Assembly: GCA_031412355.1 (NCBI GenBank)
Contig: JANOCR010000175.1
Location: 1-20,732, forward strand
DNA: 20,732 bases
Direction of reading: 5' to 3'
From: JAENVT01 sp031412355
Lineage (GTDB): Bacteria; Actinomycetota; Acidimicrobiia; Acidimicrobiales; Ilumatobacteraceae
Under the pieces are notes generated by a model. That model did not search any database and was not told the origin of the DNA. It saw nothing but the letters and a program-made list of their open reading frames with translations. The translations under genes and the position numbers were made by a program. This document shows, one piece after another, positions 12,144-20,065 of the stretch (its first letter is position 1; each line of letters begins with the position of its first letter).

Positions 12144-13310
12144 TCAGCTGACCAGCGGGGGATCGTGGATCGCATCGAGCACCTCGCTCATGGCCGTCAG
12201 CGAGTGGCCGCTGACAAAGGCATCGACGTGGGGGAGCGCTGCCACCATCGCACCGACCAACGGTTGAAAGCTCTCGCTCTGCTTGCGCGGATTGACCCAC
12301 ACCACGCGGTGCGCCAGACGCGACAGTCGCGCCATCTGTTCGCCGACAACGGCCGGATCGCCGGCATCCCACCCATCCGACACGATCAGCAGTACAGCGC
12401 CCCGAGCCAAGCCGCGGCGTCCCCAGCCGTCGTTGAACGCCTTCAAGGCGTCGCCGAGGCGGGTACCGCCGGCCCAGTCGGGAGCGCTGGCCGCAGCCCG
12501 TTGCAACGCCACGTTCGGGTTGCGGATCCGCAAGAGGCGCGTCAGCCGGGTCAACCGAGTGGCGAACACGAAGGTCTCGGCGTTGGTTCCACCCGCGGCA
12601 CAGTGCAGTAACTGCAGGTAGGCGCGGGCGTAGGGCTCCATCGAACCGGAGACGTCGGCGATCATCACCAGGCGTCGCGGCCTCGCGGTCGTGCGTCGCC
12701 AGATTCGCTCGACGGGATCACCTGCGGTTCGACGGCTGCGTCGGATTGTGGCACGCATGTCAAGCCGTCGACCTCTGGATGATCGCTGCGTTCGGCGACG
12801 CGTGCGCTGCGGCGGGGCAAGTCGCATCTGCGTCATCAGCACCCGAAGCGTCGCCAACTCCGTTGGCGTCAACGCGGCGTAGTCCGCCTGGTGCAGGTAT
12901 TCGGCGCTGCTCGCTGTCATGGCCAATGTCTGGGCTTCGACTTCCTCGTCGCCGTGCTGGCTGTCCTGGCCCGCCCGCCCGGTGCCGGCATGCCCGCGCC
13001 TGTCGTCGCTGCTCCGTTCGGGTCGTTGCCGTGGCTCGCTTTCAGCCTGCGGAGAGTCTGGATCGCCGCGCGTGTCGGCTGGGTCAGCAAGTTCGCCGAA
13101 CACATGACCGAACACCCTGTCGAACTGTTCGATCTGGTCGTGTGCGCTGACGAGTGTGATCCGTGCCGCCCAGTAGACGTCGTTGTATGTCGCGGGGGCG
13201 GTCAGGGAGATCGCCGCGGCGAATCTGCCGGACCGCTGCGGAGTCACAGGGATGCCTGCCGAGTGCAGGCGATCTCCGAAGGTGGCTGCAACCGTCGCCA
13301 GGTCGATCAT
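12144..13310 (-). CDS. coxE: CoxE-type VWA domain protein (copy 1, coxMSL operon)
   Basis: This 388-residue VWA protein is of the CoxE family, the presumed partner of the MoxR-type ATPase in maturing CODH. The N-terminal helical part has NDVYWAARITLVSAHDQ. A long charged, low-complexity linker covers about residues 75-125. The VWA domain starts at residue 212 with VMIADVSGSMEPYARAYLQ (D219, S221, S223). It continues with FATRLTRLTR, WAGGTRLGDALKAFND and LIVSDGWDAGDPAVV, so the metal-ion site is intact. The ATG follows directly on the TAG of the ATPase gene with no gap. It is the last gene of the coxMSL run; the DosR-like palindrome begins four bases after its stop. Confidence 0.93.
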   Translation of the reverse strand: MIDLATVAATFGDRLHSAGIPVTPQRSGRFAAAISLTAPATYNDVYWAARITLVSAHDQIEQFDRVFGHVFGELADPADTRGDPDSPQAESEPRQRPERSSDDRRGHAGTGRAGQDSQHGDEEVEAQTLAMTASSAEYLHQADYAALTPTELATLRVLMTQMRLAPPQRTRRRTQRSSRGRRLDMRATIRRSRRTAGDPVERIWRRTTARPRRLVMIADVSGSMEPYARAYLQLLHCAAGGTNAETFVFATRLTRLTRLLRIRNPNVALQRAAASAPDWAGGTRLGDALKAFNDGWGRRGLARGAVLLIVSDGWDAGDPAVVGEQMARLSRLAHRVVWVNPRKQSESFQPLVGAMVAALPHVDAFVSGHSLTAMSEVLDAIHDPPLVS

Positions 13311-14195
13311 CTAGTCGGAGCCGGTCGCCACCCAGCGGTAACCCCGCTGTCTGACCAGATCGAGATCCTCGCGGTACTTCATCACCGAGCCGAGTGTGCG
13401 CCCGACGGCCGCGTCGTCGAGCAGGTCGATGCCGAGCAGTTCGATGGCGGCGACCCAGTTGATCGCCTCGGCGATTCCCGGCGGCTTCTGCACATCGAGC
13501 GTTCGCAACCTGGCAACCGCTGCGGCGACATTCTCGGCGAGATCGGCGCTGGCGGCCGGCACGCGTCGTCGCACGATCGCGGTTGCCCGATTGACGTCGG
13601 GATAGTCGATCCAGTGATACAGGCACCGGCGCTTCAGCGCGTCGTGCAGGTCGCGTGTTCGATTCGAGGTGAGGACGACGATCGGTGGGAACGCTGCGGT
13701 GATCGTGCCGAGCTCGGGGATCGTGACAGCTGACTCTGCCAGCAACTCGAACAGGAACGCCTCGAACTCGTCGTCGGATCGGTCGACCTCGTCGATCAGC
13801 AACACCACCGGCCGCGGTCCCTGGTGTTCGATTGCCTTCAGCAGCGGGCGGGCGACGAGATACTCGGGTGTGAACAGGTCGTCGCTGTCAAGCGGCTTGC
13901 CGGCGGCCTCGGCGGCTCGGATTCCCAACAGCTGGCGCGAATAGTTCCACTCGTATAGGGCCTCGGCAGCGTCGATCCCTTCGTAGCACTGCAGCCGGAC
14001 CAGCGGCGTCCCGATTGCCGCCGCCAGGGCCTTGGCGGCCTCTGTCTTGCCGACTCCGGCCTCACCCTCGAGCAACAACGGTTGCGGCAGTCGCGCCGCG
14101 CAGAACAGTGCTGTCGCCAGACCTTGATCGGCGAGGTAGTCGACCTCGTCGAGCTTGCGGCACAGCTCGTCGACCGTGTCGAGGTCGATGCTCAC
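13311..14195 (-). CDS. coxD: CoxD-type MoxR family AAA+ ATPase (copy 1, coxMSL operon)
   Basis: This 294-residue MoxR-type AAA+ ATPase has Walker A GEAGVGKT (44-51), the following RLQCYEGIDAAEALYEWNYSRQL region, Walker B VLLIDEVD (about 131-138), sensor 1 LTSNRT (175-180) and KRRCLYHWIDYPD near 188-200. In CODH clusters it is needed for assembling the Cu-S-Mo site (known from Oligotropha CoxD). It shares long identical blocks with the copy at 6705-7640, so the two are paralogues. The GTG at 14195 overlaps the XdhC-YHS stop by four bases (GTGA), which fixes the start; a longer frame to 14318 only shadows the YHS domain. Confidence 0.93.
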   Translation of the reverse strand: MSIDLDTVDELCRKLDEVDYLADQGLATALFCAARLPQPLLLEGEAGVGKTEAAKALAAAIGTPLVRLQCYEGIDAAEALYEWNYSRQLLGIRAAEAAGKPLDSDDLFTPEYLVARPLLKAIEHQGPRPVVLLIDEVDRSDDEFEAFLFELLAESAVTIPELGTITAAFPPIVVLTSNRTRDLHDALKRRCLYHWIDYPDVNRATAIVRRRVPAASADLAENVAAAVARLRTLDVQKPPGIAEAINWVAAIELLGIDLLDDAAVGRTLGSVMKYREDLDLVRQRGYRWVATGSD

Positions 14196-15076
14196 GAGAG
14201 ATAGGCGTGCGGGTCGGCGGCGAAGGCTCGCAGGCAGCCCGTGCCGCAGAACCAGAAGCGACGACCGTCGTGGTCGAGGTGCAACGACGCGTCGACCATC
14301 ACAACGCTCATCCCGCACACAGGATCGAGCGCTGAGTCGGCCGCGGCCGGCGGACCCTCGCTGACGGGCCGCCCCGATTGACGAGGCCTGGTCGAGATGA
14401 TCTCGGCGAGGATCGACAGGGCAACTTCCTCCGGTGTTCTGGCACCGATGTCGAGCCCAGCCGGCGTATGGACCCGTGCTTTCATCGACGAGCAGACGTC
14501 GATCGAGCCGAGTACCGCCTCGCCCCGCTTTCGGCTTGCCACGAGACCGACATAGGGGATGTTTGCCTGCAGCGCGTCGACGAGCAGTTGTTCCTCATCG
14601 CGTCCGTGCGAGGCGATGACGACGGCCGCCGTGTCGCCAGGCAGCATCCCGGCGTATGCAGTGCCGGCGTGGCCGAGTGGGCCCACCAGGTCCAGCAACG
14701 CGCGTGCGATCGGCGTCTCGCCCGCGACCACAACCAACGGTGCAGGGATCACCGGCTCGAGGAATATCTCCAGGGTGCCGCCGGACAGGCACGGGTTGTG
14801 CACGGTCAGCGAGCCTGGCCGTGGTGCTTCGGGCTCGGGGGTGATGCGCAGCAGCAGTGTCTCACCGCTGTCGAGCAGCGCCAGCGCCTGGGCCCGTACC
14901 GTCGACTCGGCACATGCGCCACCGACGAAACCTTCGATGGTCCCGTCGGCGAGCACGATTGCCTCGGCGCCGGGCTTTGCACTGGTCGGTTTCTCTGCTG
15001 CGACGACACGCGCATGGACGTACGCTGCGCGAGCATGACGCAGCTCCAACCCACGAGCAGACAGATCGTGTGTCAT
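14192..15076 (-). CDS. XdhC/CoxF-family maturation protein fused to a C-terminal YHS metal-binding domain
   Basis: This 294-residue fusion has three parts. Residues 10-110 are an XdhC N-domain with EGFVGGACAESTVRAQAL (Cys55) and NPCLSGGTLEIFLEP (Cys96). Residues 112-230 are the XdhC Rossmann part, somewhat shortened, with VAGETPIARALLDL, IPYVGLVASRKRGEAVL and GLDIGARTPEEVALSILAEI. Residues 251-294 are a YHS domain, DPVCGMSVVMVDASLHLD then FWFCGTGCLRAFAADP, with Cys254, Cys277 and Cys281. YHS domains occur in copper-handling proteins such as P-type ATPases. It follows coxL by 29 bases. ATG 15076 is chosen; no Shine-Dalgarno is visible. The fusion suggests coupling of Mo-cofactor handling to copper or sulfur delivery (inference). 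Confidence 0.9.
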   Translation of the reverse strand: MTHDLSARGLELRHARAAYVHARVVAAEKPTSAKPGAEAIVLADGTIEGFVGGACAESTVRAQALALLDSGETLLLRITPEPEAPRPGSLTVHNPCLSGGTLEIFLEPVIPAPLVVVAGETPIARALLDLVGPLGHAGTAYAGMLPGDTAAVVIASHGRDEEQLLVDALQANIPYVGLVASRKRGEAVLGSIDVCSSMKARVHTPAGLDIGARTPEEVALSILAEIISTRPRQSGRPVSEGPPAAADSALDPVCGMSVVMVDASLHLDHDGRRFWFCGTGCLRAFAADPHAYLS

Positions 15077-15105
15077 CGAGAAAACGCTAACTGCCGAACC
15101 ATCTA

Positions 15106-17508
15106 TTACGTGATCGCCATGTCGGTGCGGAAGGGGTTGCCTTGGAGGGCACGCCACACCTGCGCCGGGGTCAGCGGCATGTCGGCGTGACGGACCTGGA
15201 TGGCATCGAGCACCGAATTGACAACCGCGGGAGGTGACCCAACGGTTGCCGATTCTCCGACACCTTTCACCCCCAGCGGGTGATGCGGCGATGGCGTGAT
15301 GGTCTCGCCGAGCTCCCACGACGGGCATTCCATCGATGTCGGCAGCAGGTAGTCCATGAACGACCCGCCGAGGTTGTTGCCGTCCTCGTCGAAGGCGATC
15401 ACCTGCATCAGCGCCATACCGACACCGTCCGCGAGGCCACCGTGCACCTGGCCCTCGACGATCATCGGGTTGATACGCGGACCGCAGTCGTCGACGGCGA
15501 TGAACCGGCGAACCTTGACCTCGCCGGTTCCGGGATCGACATCGGTGACGCAGATGTAGGCACCGAACGGATAGGTCAGGTTCGGCGGGTTGTACACGCA
15601 CTGGCCGTCGAGGTGTCCTTCGACGCCGTCGGGCAGTTCCAGCGAACTGTGCGACAGCATGGCGATCTCCTGGATCGTCTTGCCTTTCTCGGGGTCACCC
15701 TTGACCTGCCAGCGTCCGAGCTCCCACTCGAGATCATCGGGCGAGCATTCGAGCGACGCGGCTGCAACGATGCGTGCCTTGTCGCGCACCCGCCGAGCGA
15801 CGATTGCGGCCGCACCGCCGCTGACCGGCGTGGAACGCGAGCCGTACGTGCCGAGACCGAACGGGGTGTTGTCGGTATCGCCCTGGATGACCTCCACATC
15901 CTCCGGCGGGATGCCCAACTCCTGGGCGACTATCTGCGCAAAGGTGGTCTGATGCCCTTGGCCTTGCGAGATGCAGCTCAGCCGGAGCTGGGCCTTGCCG
16001 GTCGGGTGCACTCTCAACTCGGCGCCGTCGGCCATGCCCAGACCGAGGATGTCCATGTGCTTGCGGGGCCCTGCGCCGACGCCTTCGGTGAAGAAGGCGA
16101 TGCCGATGCCCATCATCGGCTCGCTGGTGTCACCGGCGGCGCGGCGTTGGCGGCGGCCCGCTTGCTCGGCACGAAGCTCGTCGTAGCCGGCGATTCGCAT
16201 CGCTTCGAGCAACGCGGGTCCGTAGTTGCCGCTGTCGTACTCCCAACCCGTTGGCGTGGTGTAGGGGAACTGCTCGGAGCGCAACAGGTTCTTCAGGCGC
16301 AGTTGGGCAGGGTCGATGTTGATCTCGTTGGCGAGGCAGTCGACAAGTCGTTCGACCAGATAGACAGCCTCGGTGATTCGGAACGAGCAGGCGTAGGCCA
16401 CGCCGCCCGGCGCCTTGTTGGTGTACACGCCGGTCACCTTGCAATGCGCAGCTTCGAAGTCGTAACTGCCGGTGAAGATGTGGAAGAACCCGGCGGGGAA
16501 CTTCGTTGGTTGGGCGGTGCCGTTGAAGCAGCCGTGATCGGCCAGCACGTTGACGCGTACGCCGAGGATCTTGCCGTCGTTGGTGGCTGCGATCTCGCCG
16601 TGCATGTGATAGTCGCGGGCGAACGCCGTGCTCATCAGGTGCTCGCTGCGGTCCTCCATCCACTTCACCGGCTTGCCGGTGACGATGGATCCGACGATCG
16701 ACAGCACGTAGCCGGAATAGATGCCGACCTTGTTGCCGAAGCCGCCGCCGATGTCTTGGGTGATGATGCGGATCTTGTGCTCCGGAAGGCCTGCCACCAG
16801 CGCGTAGACCGTGCGGTGGGCATGCGGAGCCTGCGATGTGCACCACACCGTCAACTGCCCGGTGACCTTGTCCATGTACGCCACGGAACCGCATGTCTCC
16901 ATCGGGGATGGATGTGTGCGCGGGTACAACATGTCCTGTTTCACGATCACGTCGGCCTTGGCGAACGCGGCGTCGCACTTGGCCTCGTCGCCGGCCTCCC
17001 AGTCGAAGATGTGATTGTCGGTCTTGCCTTCCTTGTCGGTTCGGATCACCGGGGCGCCGGGATCGAGTGCCTTCTTGGCATCGATGACCGCCTCGAGGAT
17101 CTCGTACTCGACCTCGATCAATTCCAACGCGTCGCGAGCGGAGTACTTGTCTTCGGCGACCACAAAAGCAACCTCTTGGCCTTGGAAGCGGACCTTGTCG
17201 GTTGCGAGTACAGCGGCGGTGTCGTACGACAACGTCGGCACCCATGCCAGACCGAGCGTCTCGAGCACGGCGCCGGTGATGACGGCCTTCACCTTGGGGT
17301 GAGCCTCGGCCGCAGACGTGTCGATCGACTTGATCAACGCATGCGCGACGGGGCTGCGCAGGATCGCGCCATAGAGCATGCCGGGCATGTCGAGGTCGTC
17401 GATGTAGTGGCCCTGGCCGCGCAGGAAGCGGGCGTCTTCCTTACGCAACATGCGGCCGAAGCCGATCGGGTTTCCGCCCTCACTGGTCGGTACCTCTGTG
17501 ACGGTCAT
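15106..17508 (-). CDS. coxL: Carbon monoxide dehydrogenase large subunit, form I (CoxL)
   Basis: This 800-residue Mo-Cu subunit of aerobic CODH oxidises CO with water to CO2. The active-site loop reads VAYACSFR, with Cys374 in the place of the copper-bridging Cys. AYxCSFR separates true form I enzymes from form II, which have AYRGAGR. Other family blocks are FGRMLRKEDARFLRGQGHYIDD at the N terminus, QDIGGGFGNKVGIYSGY, SCISQGQGHQTTFAQI and near the C terminus LGVKGVGESATVG, where Glu752 should lie beside molybdenum. ATG 17508 has GGAGGT six bases upstream and overlaps the CoxS stop by four bases (ATGA). Length and start match known CoxL. It acts at the cytoplasmic membrane face with CoxM and CoxS. 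Confidence 0.97.
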   Translation of the reverse strand: MTVTEVPTSEGGNPIGFGRMLRKEDARFLRGQGHYIDDLDMPGMLYGAILRSPVAHALIKSIDTSAAEAHPKVKAVITGAVLETLGLAWVPTLSYDTAAVLATDKVRFQGQEVAFVVAEDKYSARDALELIEVEYEILEAVIDAKKALDPGAPVIRTDKEGKTDNHIFDWEAGDEAKCDAAFAKADVIVKQDMLYPRTHPSPMETCGSVAYMDKVTGQLTVWCTSQAPHAHRTVYALVAGLPEHKIRIITQDIGGGFGNKVGIYSGYVLSIVGSIVTGKPVKWMEDRSEHLMSTAFARDYHMHGEIAATNDGKILGVRVNVLADHGCFNGTAQPTKFPAGFFHIFTGSYDFEAAHCKVTGVYTNKAPGGVAYACSFRITEAVYLVERLVDCLANEINIDPAQLRLKNLLRSEQFPYTTPTGWEYDSGNYGPALLEAMRIAGYDELRAEQAGRRQRRAAGDTSEPMMGIGIAFFTEGVGAGPRKHMDILGLGMADGAELRVHPTGKAQLRLSCISQGQGHQTTFAQIVAQELGIPPEDVEVIQGDTDNTPFGLGTYGSRSTPVSGGAAAIVARRVRDKARIVAAASLECSPDDLEWELGRWQVKGDPEKGKTIQEIAMLSHSSLELPDGVEGHLDGQCVYNPPNLTYPFGAYICVTDVDPGTGEVKVRRFIAVDDCGPRINPMIVEGQVHGGLADGVGMALMQVIAFDEDGNNLGGSFMDYLLPTSMECPSWELGETITPSPHHPLGVKGVGESATVGSPPAVVNSVLDAIQVRHADMPLTPAQVWRALQGNPFRTDMAIT

Positions 17509-17981
17509 GCCGGTACCTCCTGTGTTGCGTTCTCGGCGGCCCAGCGAATGGCGCGCACGATGTTCTCGTATCCGGTGCAGCGGCAAATCGTGCCGCATAT
17601 GGCCTCACGGATCTGTTCGTTGCTCGGGTCTGGATTGCGGTCGAGCAGAGCCTGACCGGTCATCAACATCGCCGGTGTGCAGAAACCACACTGCAGTCCG
17701 TGCTGGTTCATGAACCCCTGTTGGAGCGGGCTCAGGACTCCGCCCTGCTCGAGATCTTCCACCGTTCGGATCGAACGGCCATCGGCCATCGCGGTCAGCA
17801 CGGTGCACGCCTTGACCGGCTCGCCGTCCATCCACACCACGCAAACACCACAGTTGCTCGTGTCGCAGCCCCAGTGACTGCCGGTCAATTGCAGGTGATC
17901 ACGAAGGAAGTGGATCAGGAGCAGCCGCGGCTCGACGTCGCGAGTGACGTCTTGACCATTGACATTGATGGTGACTTCCAT
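17505..17981 (-). CDS. coxS: Carbon monoxide dehydrogenase small subunit, [2Fe-2S] protein (CoxS)
   Basis: This 158-residue iron-sulfur subunit passes electrons from the Mo site in CoxL to FAD in CoxM. The N-terminal plant-ferredoxin-type cluster uses Cys39, Cys44, Cys47 and Cys59 (GCDTSNCGVC...KAC). The second cluster uses Cys98, Cys101, Cys133 and Cys135 (CGFC and CRC). The family ending TGYENIVRAIRWAAE is present. Two ATGs are adjacent: 17984 overlaps the CoxM stop by four bases but is only two bases from the GGAGGT, while 17981 lies five bases from it and is preferred. Order M-S-L is the form I order. Confidence 0.96.
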   Translation of the reverse strand: MEVTINVNGQDVTRDVEPRLLLIHFLRDHLQLTGSHWGCDTSNCGVCVVWMDGEPVKACTVLTAMADGRSIRTVEDLEQGGVLSPLQQGFMNQHGLQCGFCTPAMLMTGQALLDRNPDPSNEQIREAICGTICRCTGYENIVRAIRWAAENATQEVPA

Positions 17982-18850
17982 CATGAACCTCCATGTGCGC
18001 GAGCGACGGCACGGCGCAGTGCACGCGCCGTGAGTTCCTTGGCGAGATGCCGTTTGTAGTCAGCGGGTCCGCGTTGATCGCTGGACGGGTTGCTGGCGTC
18101 GGCGGCGAGTTGTGCCGCCGCGGCGATGTTGGCTTCGCTGGGCGTTTGGCCGCGTAGCGCCGCCTCCGCCGCTGGTGCGCAGAAGTGCTCGACGCCCACA
18201 GCGGTCAGACCGATTCCACAATCGCCGACGACGTCGCCGTCGATGCTGACGAACACACCGGACGCGGCCACCGCCCAGTCACCCGCTCGCCGCTCGACCT
18301 TTTCGTAGGCGCTACCCGTCCGGTGGCGGATCGGGACCCGGATCTCGGTCACGATCTCGCCCGGTCGTGCTGCGGTCTCATATGGACCGAGATGAAACTC
18401 TCGTGCAGGGACCGTGCGCTGACCATCCTTGCTGTGCAGCACGACGGTTGCCGACAGTGCCGACATCACCGCCGACAGGTCCTCCGACGGGTCGGCCTGG
18501 CACAACGACCCGCCGACGGTTCCACGGTTGCGCACGATCGGATCGGCGATCACCCGCTCGGCTTCACCGAAGATCGCGTAGTGCTCGTTGGCCACAGCGG
18601 ATTCCAGCAGCTCGCGATGCCGGGTCATGGCTCCGATGCAGATCTCGTCGCCTTCGACACGCACGTATGCCAGGTCGAGATCGTTGATGTCGATGAGGTG
18701 TTCAGGTCTGGCGAGTCGAAGTTTCATCATCGGAAGCAAGCTGTGCCCGCCTGCCACCAATCGGGCCTCGGGCCCGAGCCGATCCAGCAGTGCGATTGCA
18801 TGTTCGATGCTGGTCGCTCGTTCGTACTCGAACGGCGGTGGAATTTGCAT
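17981..18850 (-). CDS. coxM: Carbon monoxide dehydrogenase medium subunit, FAD-binding (CoxM)
   Basis: This 289-residue flavoprotein subunit takes electrons from the CoxS clusters and hands them to the quinone pool. FAD motifs are clear: VAGGHSLLPMMKLRLARPE at 32-50 and RNRGTVGGSLCQADPSEDLSA at about 107-127. The C-terminal part (SAYEKVERRAGDWAVAASGV, then CGIGLTAVG) is typical of the family. The ATG at 18850 starts like other CoxM proteins (IPPPFEYERATSIEHAI), with a G-rich GGGGGA a few bases upstream. It is the first gene of the operon, divergent from the LysR-type regulator with 168 bases between starts. Its end overlaps the coxS start. Confidence 0.96.
   Translation of the reverse strand: MQIPPPFEYERATSIEHAIALLDRLGPEARLVAGGHSLLPMMKLRLARPEHLIDINDLDLAYVRVEGDEICIGAMTRHRELLESAVANEHYAIFGEAERVIADPIVRNRGTVGGSLCQADPSEDLSAVMSALSATVVLHSKDGQRTVPAREFHLGPYETAARPGEIVTEIRVPIRHRTGSAYEKVERRAGDWAVAASGVFVSIDGDVVGDCGIGLTAVGVEHFCAPAAEAALRGQTPSEANIAAAAQLAADASNPSSDQRGPADYKRHLAKELTARALRRAVARAHGGS
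17987..17992 (-). promoter_or_regulatory. coxS: Shine-Dalgarno deciding the coxS start
   Basis: GGAGGT on the minus strand at 17992-17987 stands two bases before ATG 17984 and five bases before ATG 17981. The second spacing is better for initiation, so the second of the two adjacent ATGs is probably used. The site lies inside the end of coxM, as expected for coupled translation. Confidence 0.6.
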
Positions 18851-18921
18851 GAGATCCCCCGATCCTCACTGGCCCCAAAACTCTGTGCAGGGACATGCCA
18901 ATTGGCTGGCCCCAGGCCGAG

Positions 18922-18950
18922 ATCATGCGCGCCGGGCAGCCTGGCGTCAA
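18922..18950 (-). promoter_or_regulatory. Promoter of the coxMSL operon
   Basis: On the minus strand TTGACG (18950-18945) and CATGAT (18927-18922) are separated by 17 bases, a fair vegetative promoter. Transcription would begin near 18915, leaving a leader of about 65 bases. That leader contains the palindrome GCCAATTGGC at 18897-18906, near +10 to +19, which could be a further regulator site. Confidence 0.5.
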
Positions 18951-18958
18951 CGGCGTCC

Positions 18959-18972
18959 TAACCGAAGGGTTA
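18959..18972. promoter_or_regulatory. Inverted repeat, possible LysR-type regulator site
   Basis: TAACC (18959-18963) and GGTTA (18968-18972) form an inverted repeat with a four-base centre. It sits just upstream of the coxM -35, centred near -50 from the predicted coxM start and about 54 bases before the regulator's GTG. This is where LysR-type proteins usually bind to activate a divergent operon and repress themselves. The spacing T-N12-A is one base longer than the classical T-N11-A. Confidence 0.4.
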
Positions 18973-19018
18973 TCTCGACCCGACGGCGGCCGGGCGGCGG
19001 GCCTACAGTTCCGCGGCG

Positions 19019-19951
19019 GTGACTCTCGCCCAGCTGAAAGTGTTCGTGTTGGTCTCACGACTCGGGTCGGTCCGCGCTGCTGCGGCCGCTCTCGGTGTCA
19101 GTGAGCCGGCCGTGTCGCAGGCCCTGGCTGCATTGCGCCAGCACCTCGACGATCCCCTGATCAGCCGCAGCGGAACCGGCATGGAACTGACGCCCGCGGG
19201 CCGCCGCGTCGTGTCGATCGCATCACAAATGGTCAATCTGGCCGTCGATGCCGAGGTTGCCGTGCGACAGTCGAACGGCGCCGCCGAACTGTTGCGGGTG
19301 GTGACGACCAGCACGCTGTCGCAGTCGATCGTGCCGGCTCTGCTGCAAGCGTTCACAGCGCGTGCCGGAGGCATCGAGGTCAGCCTGGGAGTCGCGACCA
19401 CCGATGAAATGGCAGCCTTGATCGAGGAGCGACTGGCCGATGTTGCTCTCGGGCCACGGTTGCCCGGGATCGAGGCCGAGGCGGTCATGCGGTACCGGCT
19501 GACGTTGGTCGGGCATCCTGACCTGCGTGTCAACGGCGGTGGCCTCACGGGGCTGCGCTGGCTGGTCGATCCAACCGGCACGGACCCGCGCAGTGATGTC
19601 GGCTCACTCTTAGCGAAGTATCGGGTTCCGGAATCGCATATCAGGGTGTTCGCCAACGAAAAGGCCGCCTGGTCAGCGGCCGCTGCAGGCGATGGCGTGG
19701 CGCCGGCCATCGACCACATGGTCACTGCCGAGATCGACCGCGGCGCCCTGGCCAGGGTGCGAGCACCTGACATGCCGATCGACCTGCTGCTATACGTGAG
19801 TTCGCTGACCGCCCAGCGCCGGTCCAGCGCCGCCGACAAGCTACGCCGGTTCGTGCGCACACCCGACGCCATGCAGGCGATGTATCGGCCCGACGGTGGC
19901 GTGCCGGCGGCCAAGTTCCGGCCACCGGTGTACGTCACTCTCTGGAGTTGA
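19019..19951 (+). CDS. LysR-type transcriptional regulator, probable regulator of the cox operon
   Basis: This 310-residue LysR-family protein has an N-terminal winged helix-turn-helix at about residues 1-62 (LAQLKVFVLVSRLGSVRAAA, then LGVSEPAVSQALAALRQHL and ELTPAGRRVV). A linker helix follows, then a periplasmic-binding-like effector domain (LRVVTTSTLSQSIVPALLQAF onward). Length is normal for the family. The GTG at 19019 is the only start that leaves the HTH complete; a short GC-rich tract precedes it and no strong Shine-Dalgarno is seen, so it may be leaderless. Its position divergent from coxM makes it the likely local regulator. The effector is unknown. No clear terminator follows. Confidence 0.9.
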   Translation: MTLAQLKVFVLVSRLGSVRAAAAALGVSEPAVSQALAALRQHLDDPLISRSGTGMELTPAGRRVVSIASQMVNLAVDAEVAVRQSNGAAELLRVVTTSTLSQSIVPALLQAFTARAGGIEVSLGVATTDEMAALIEERLADVALGPRLPGIEAEAVMRYRLTLVGHPDLRVNGGGLTGLRWLVDPTGTDPRSDVGSLLAKYRVPESHIRVFANEKAAWSAAAAGDGVAPAIDHMVTAEIDRGALARVRAPDMPIDLLLYVSSLTAQRRSSAADKLRRFVRTPDAMQAMYRPDGGVPAAKFRPPVYVTLWS

Positions 19952-19985
19952 TTCGTCAAGATGTCTTAAGTCCAAAACCTTCCCC

Positions 19986-20014
19986 TTGAGCAGGACGTGT
20001 CTGGACCGGATAAT
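19986..20014 (+). promoter_or_regulatory. Strong promoter of the secreted-protein gene
   Basis: TTGAGC (19986-19991) and GATAAT (20009-20014) are 17 bases apart, close to the vegetative consensus. GGACC just before and GGTCC just after the -10 make a small inverted repeat around it, which may be a repressor site. The leader is about 45 bases and ends with GGAGGT at 20051-20056. Confidence 0.6.
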
Positions 20015-20065
20015 AAAGAGAGGTCCGACGCGGGCGCGGCGAACTATTTCGGAGGTAGATCGAAA

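Noticed and set aside
15280..17655. A 791-codon open frame on the plus strand opposite coxL
   Set aside because: The coxL frame has full family conservation; the antisense frame is open because of GC-rich codon use and shows no recognisable domain.
19003..19959. A 318-codon minus-strand frame opposite the LysR gene
   Set aside because: The plus-strand frame carries a complete LysR helix-turn-helix; the antisense frame is compositionally a shadow.
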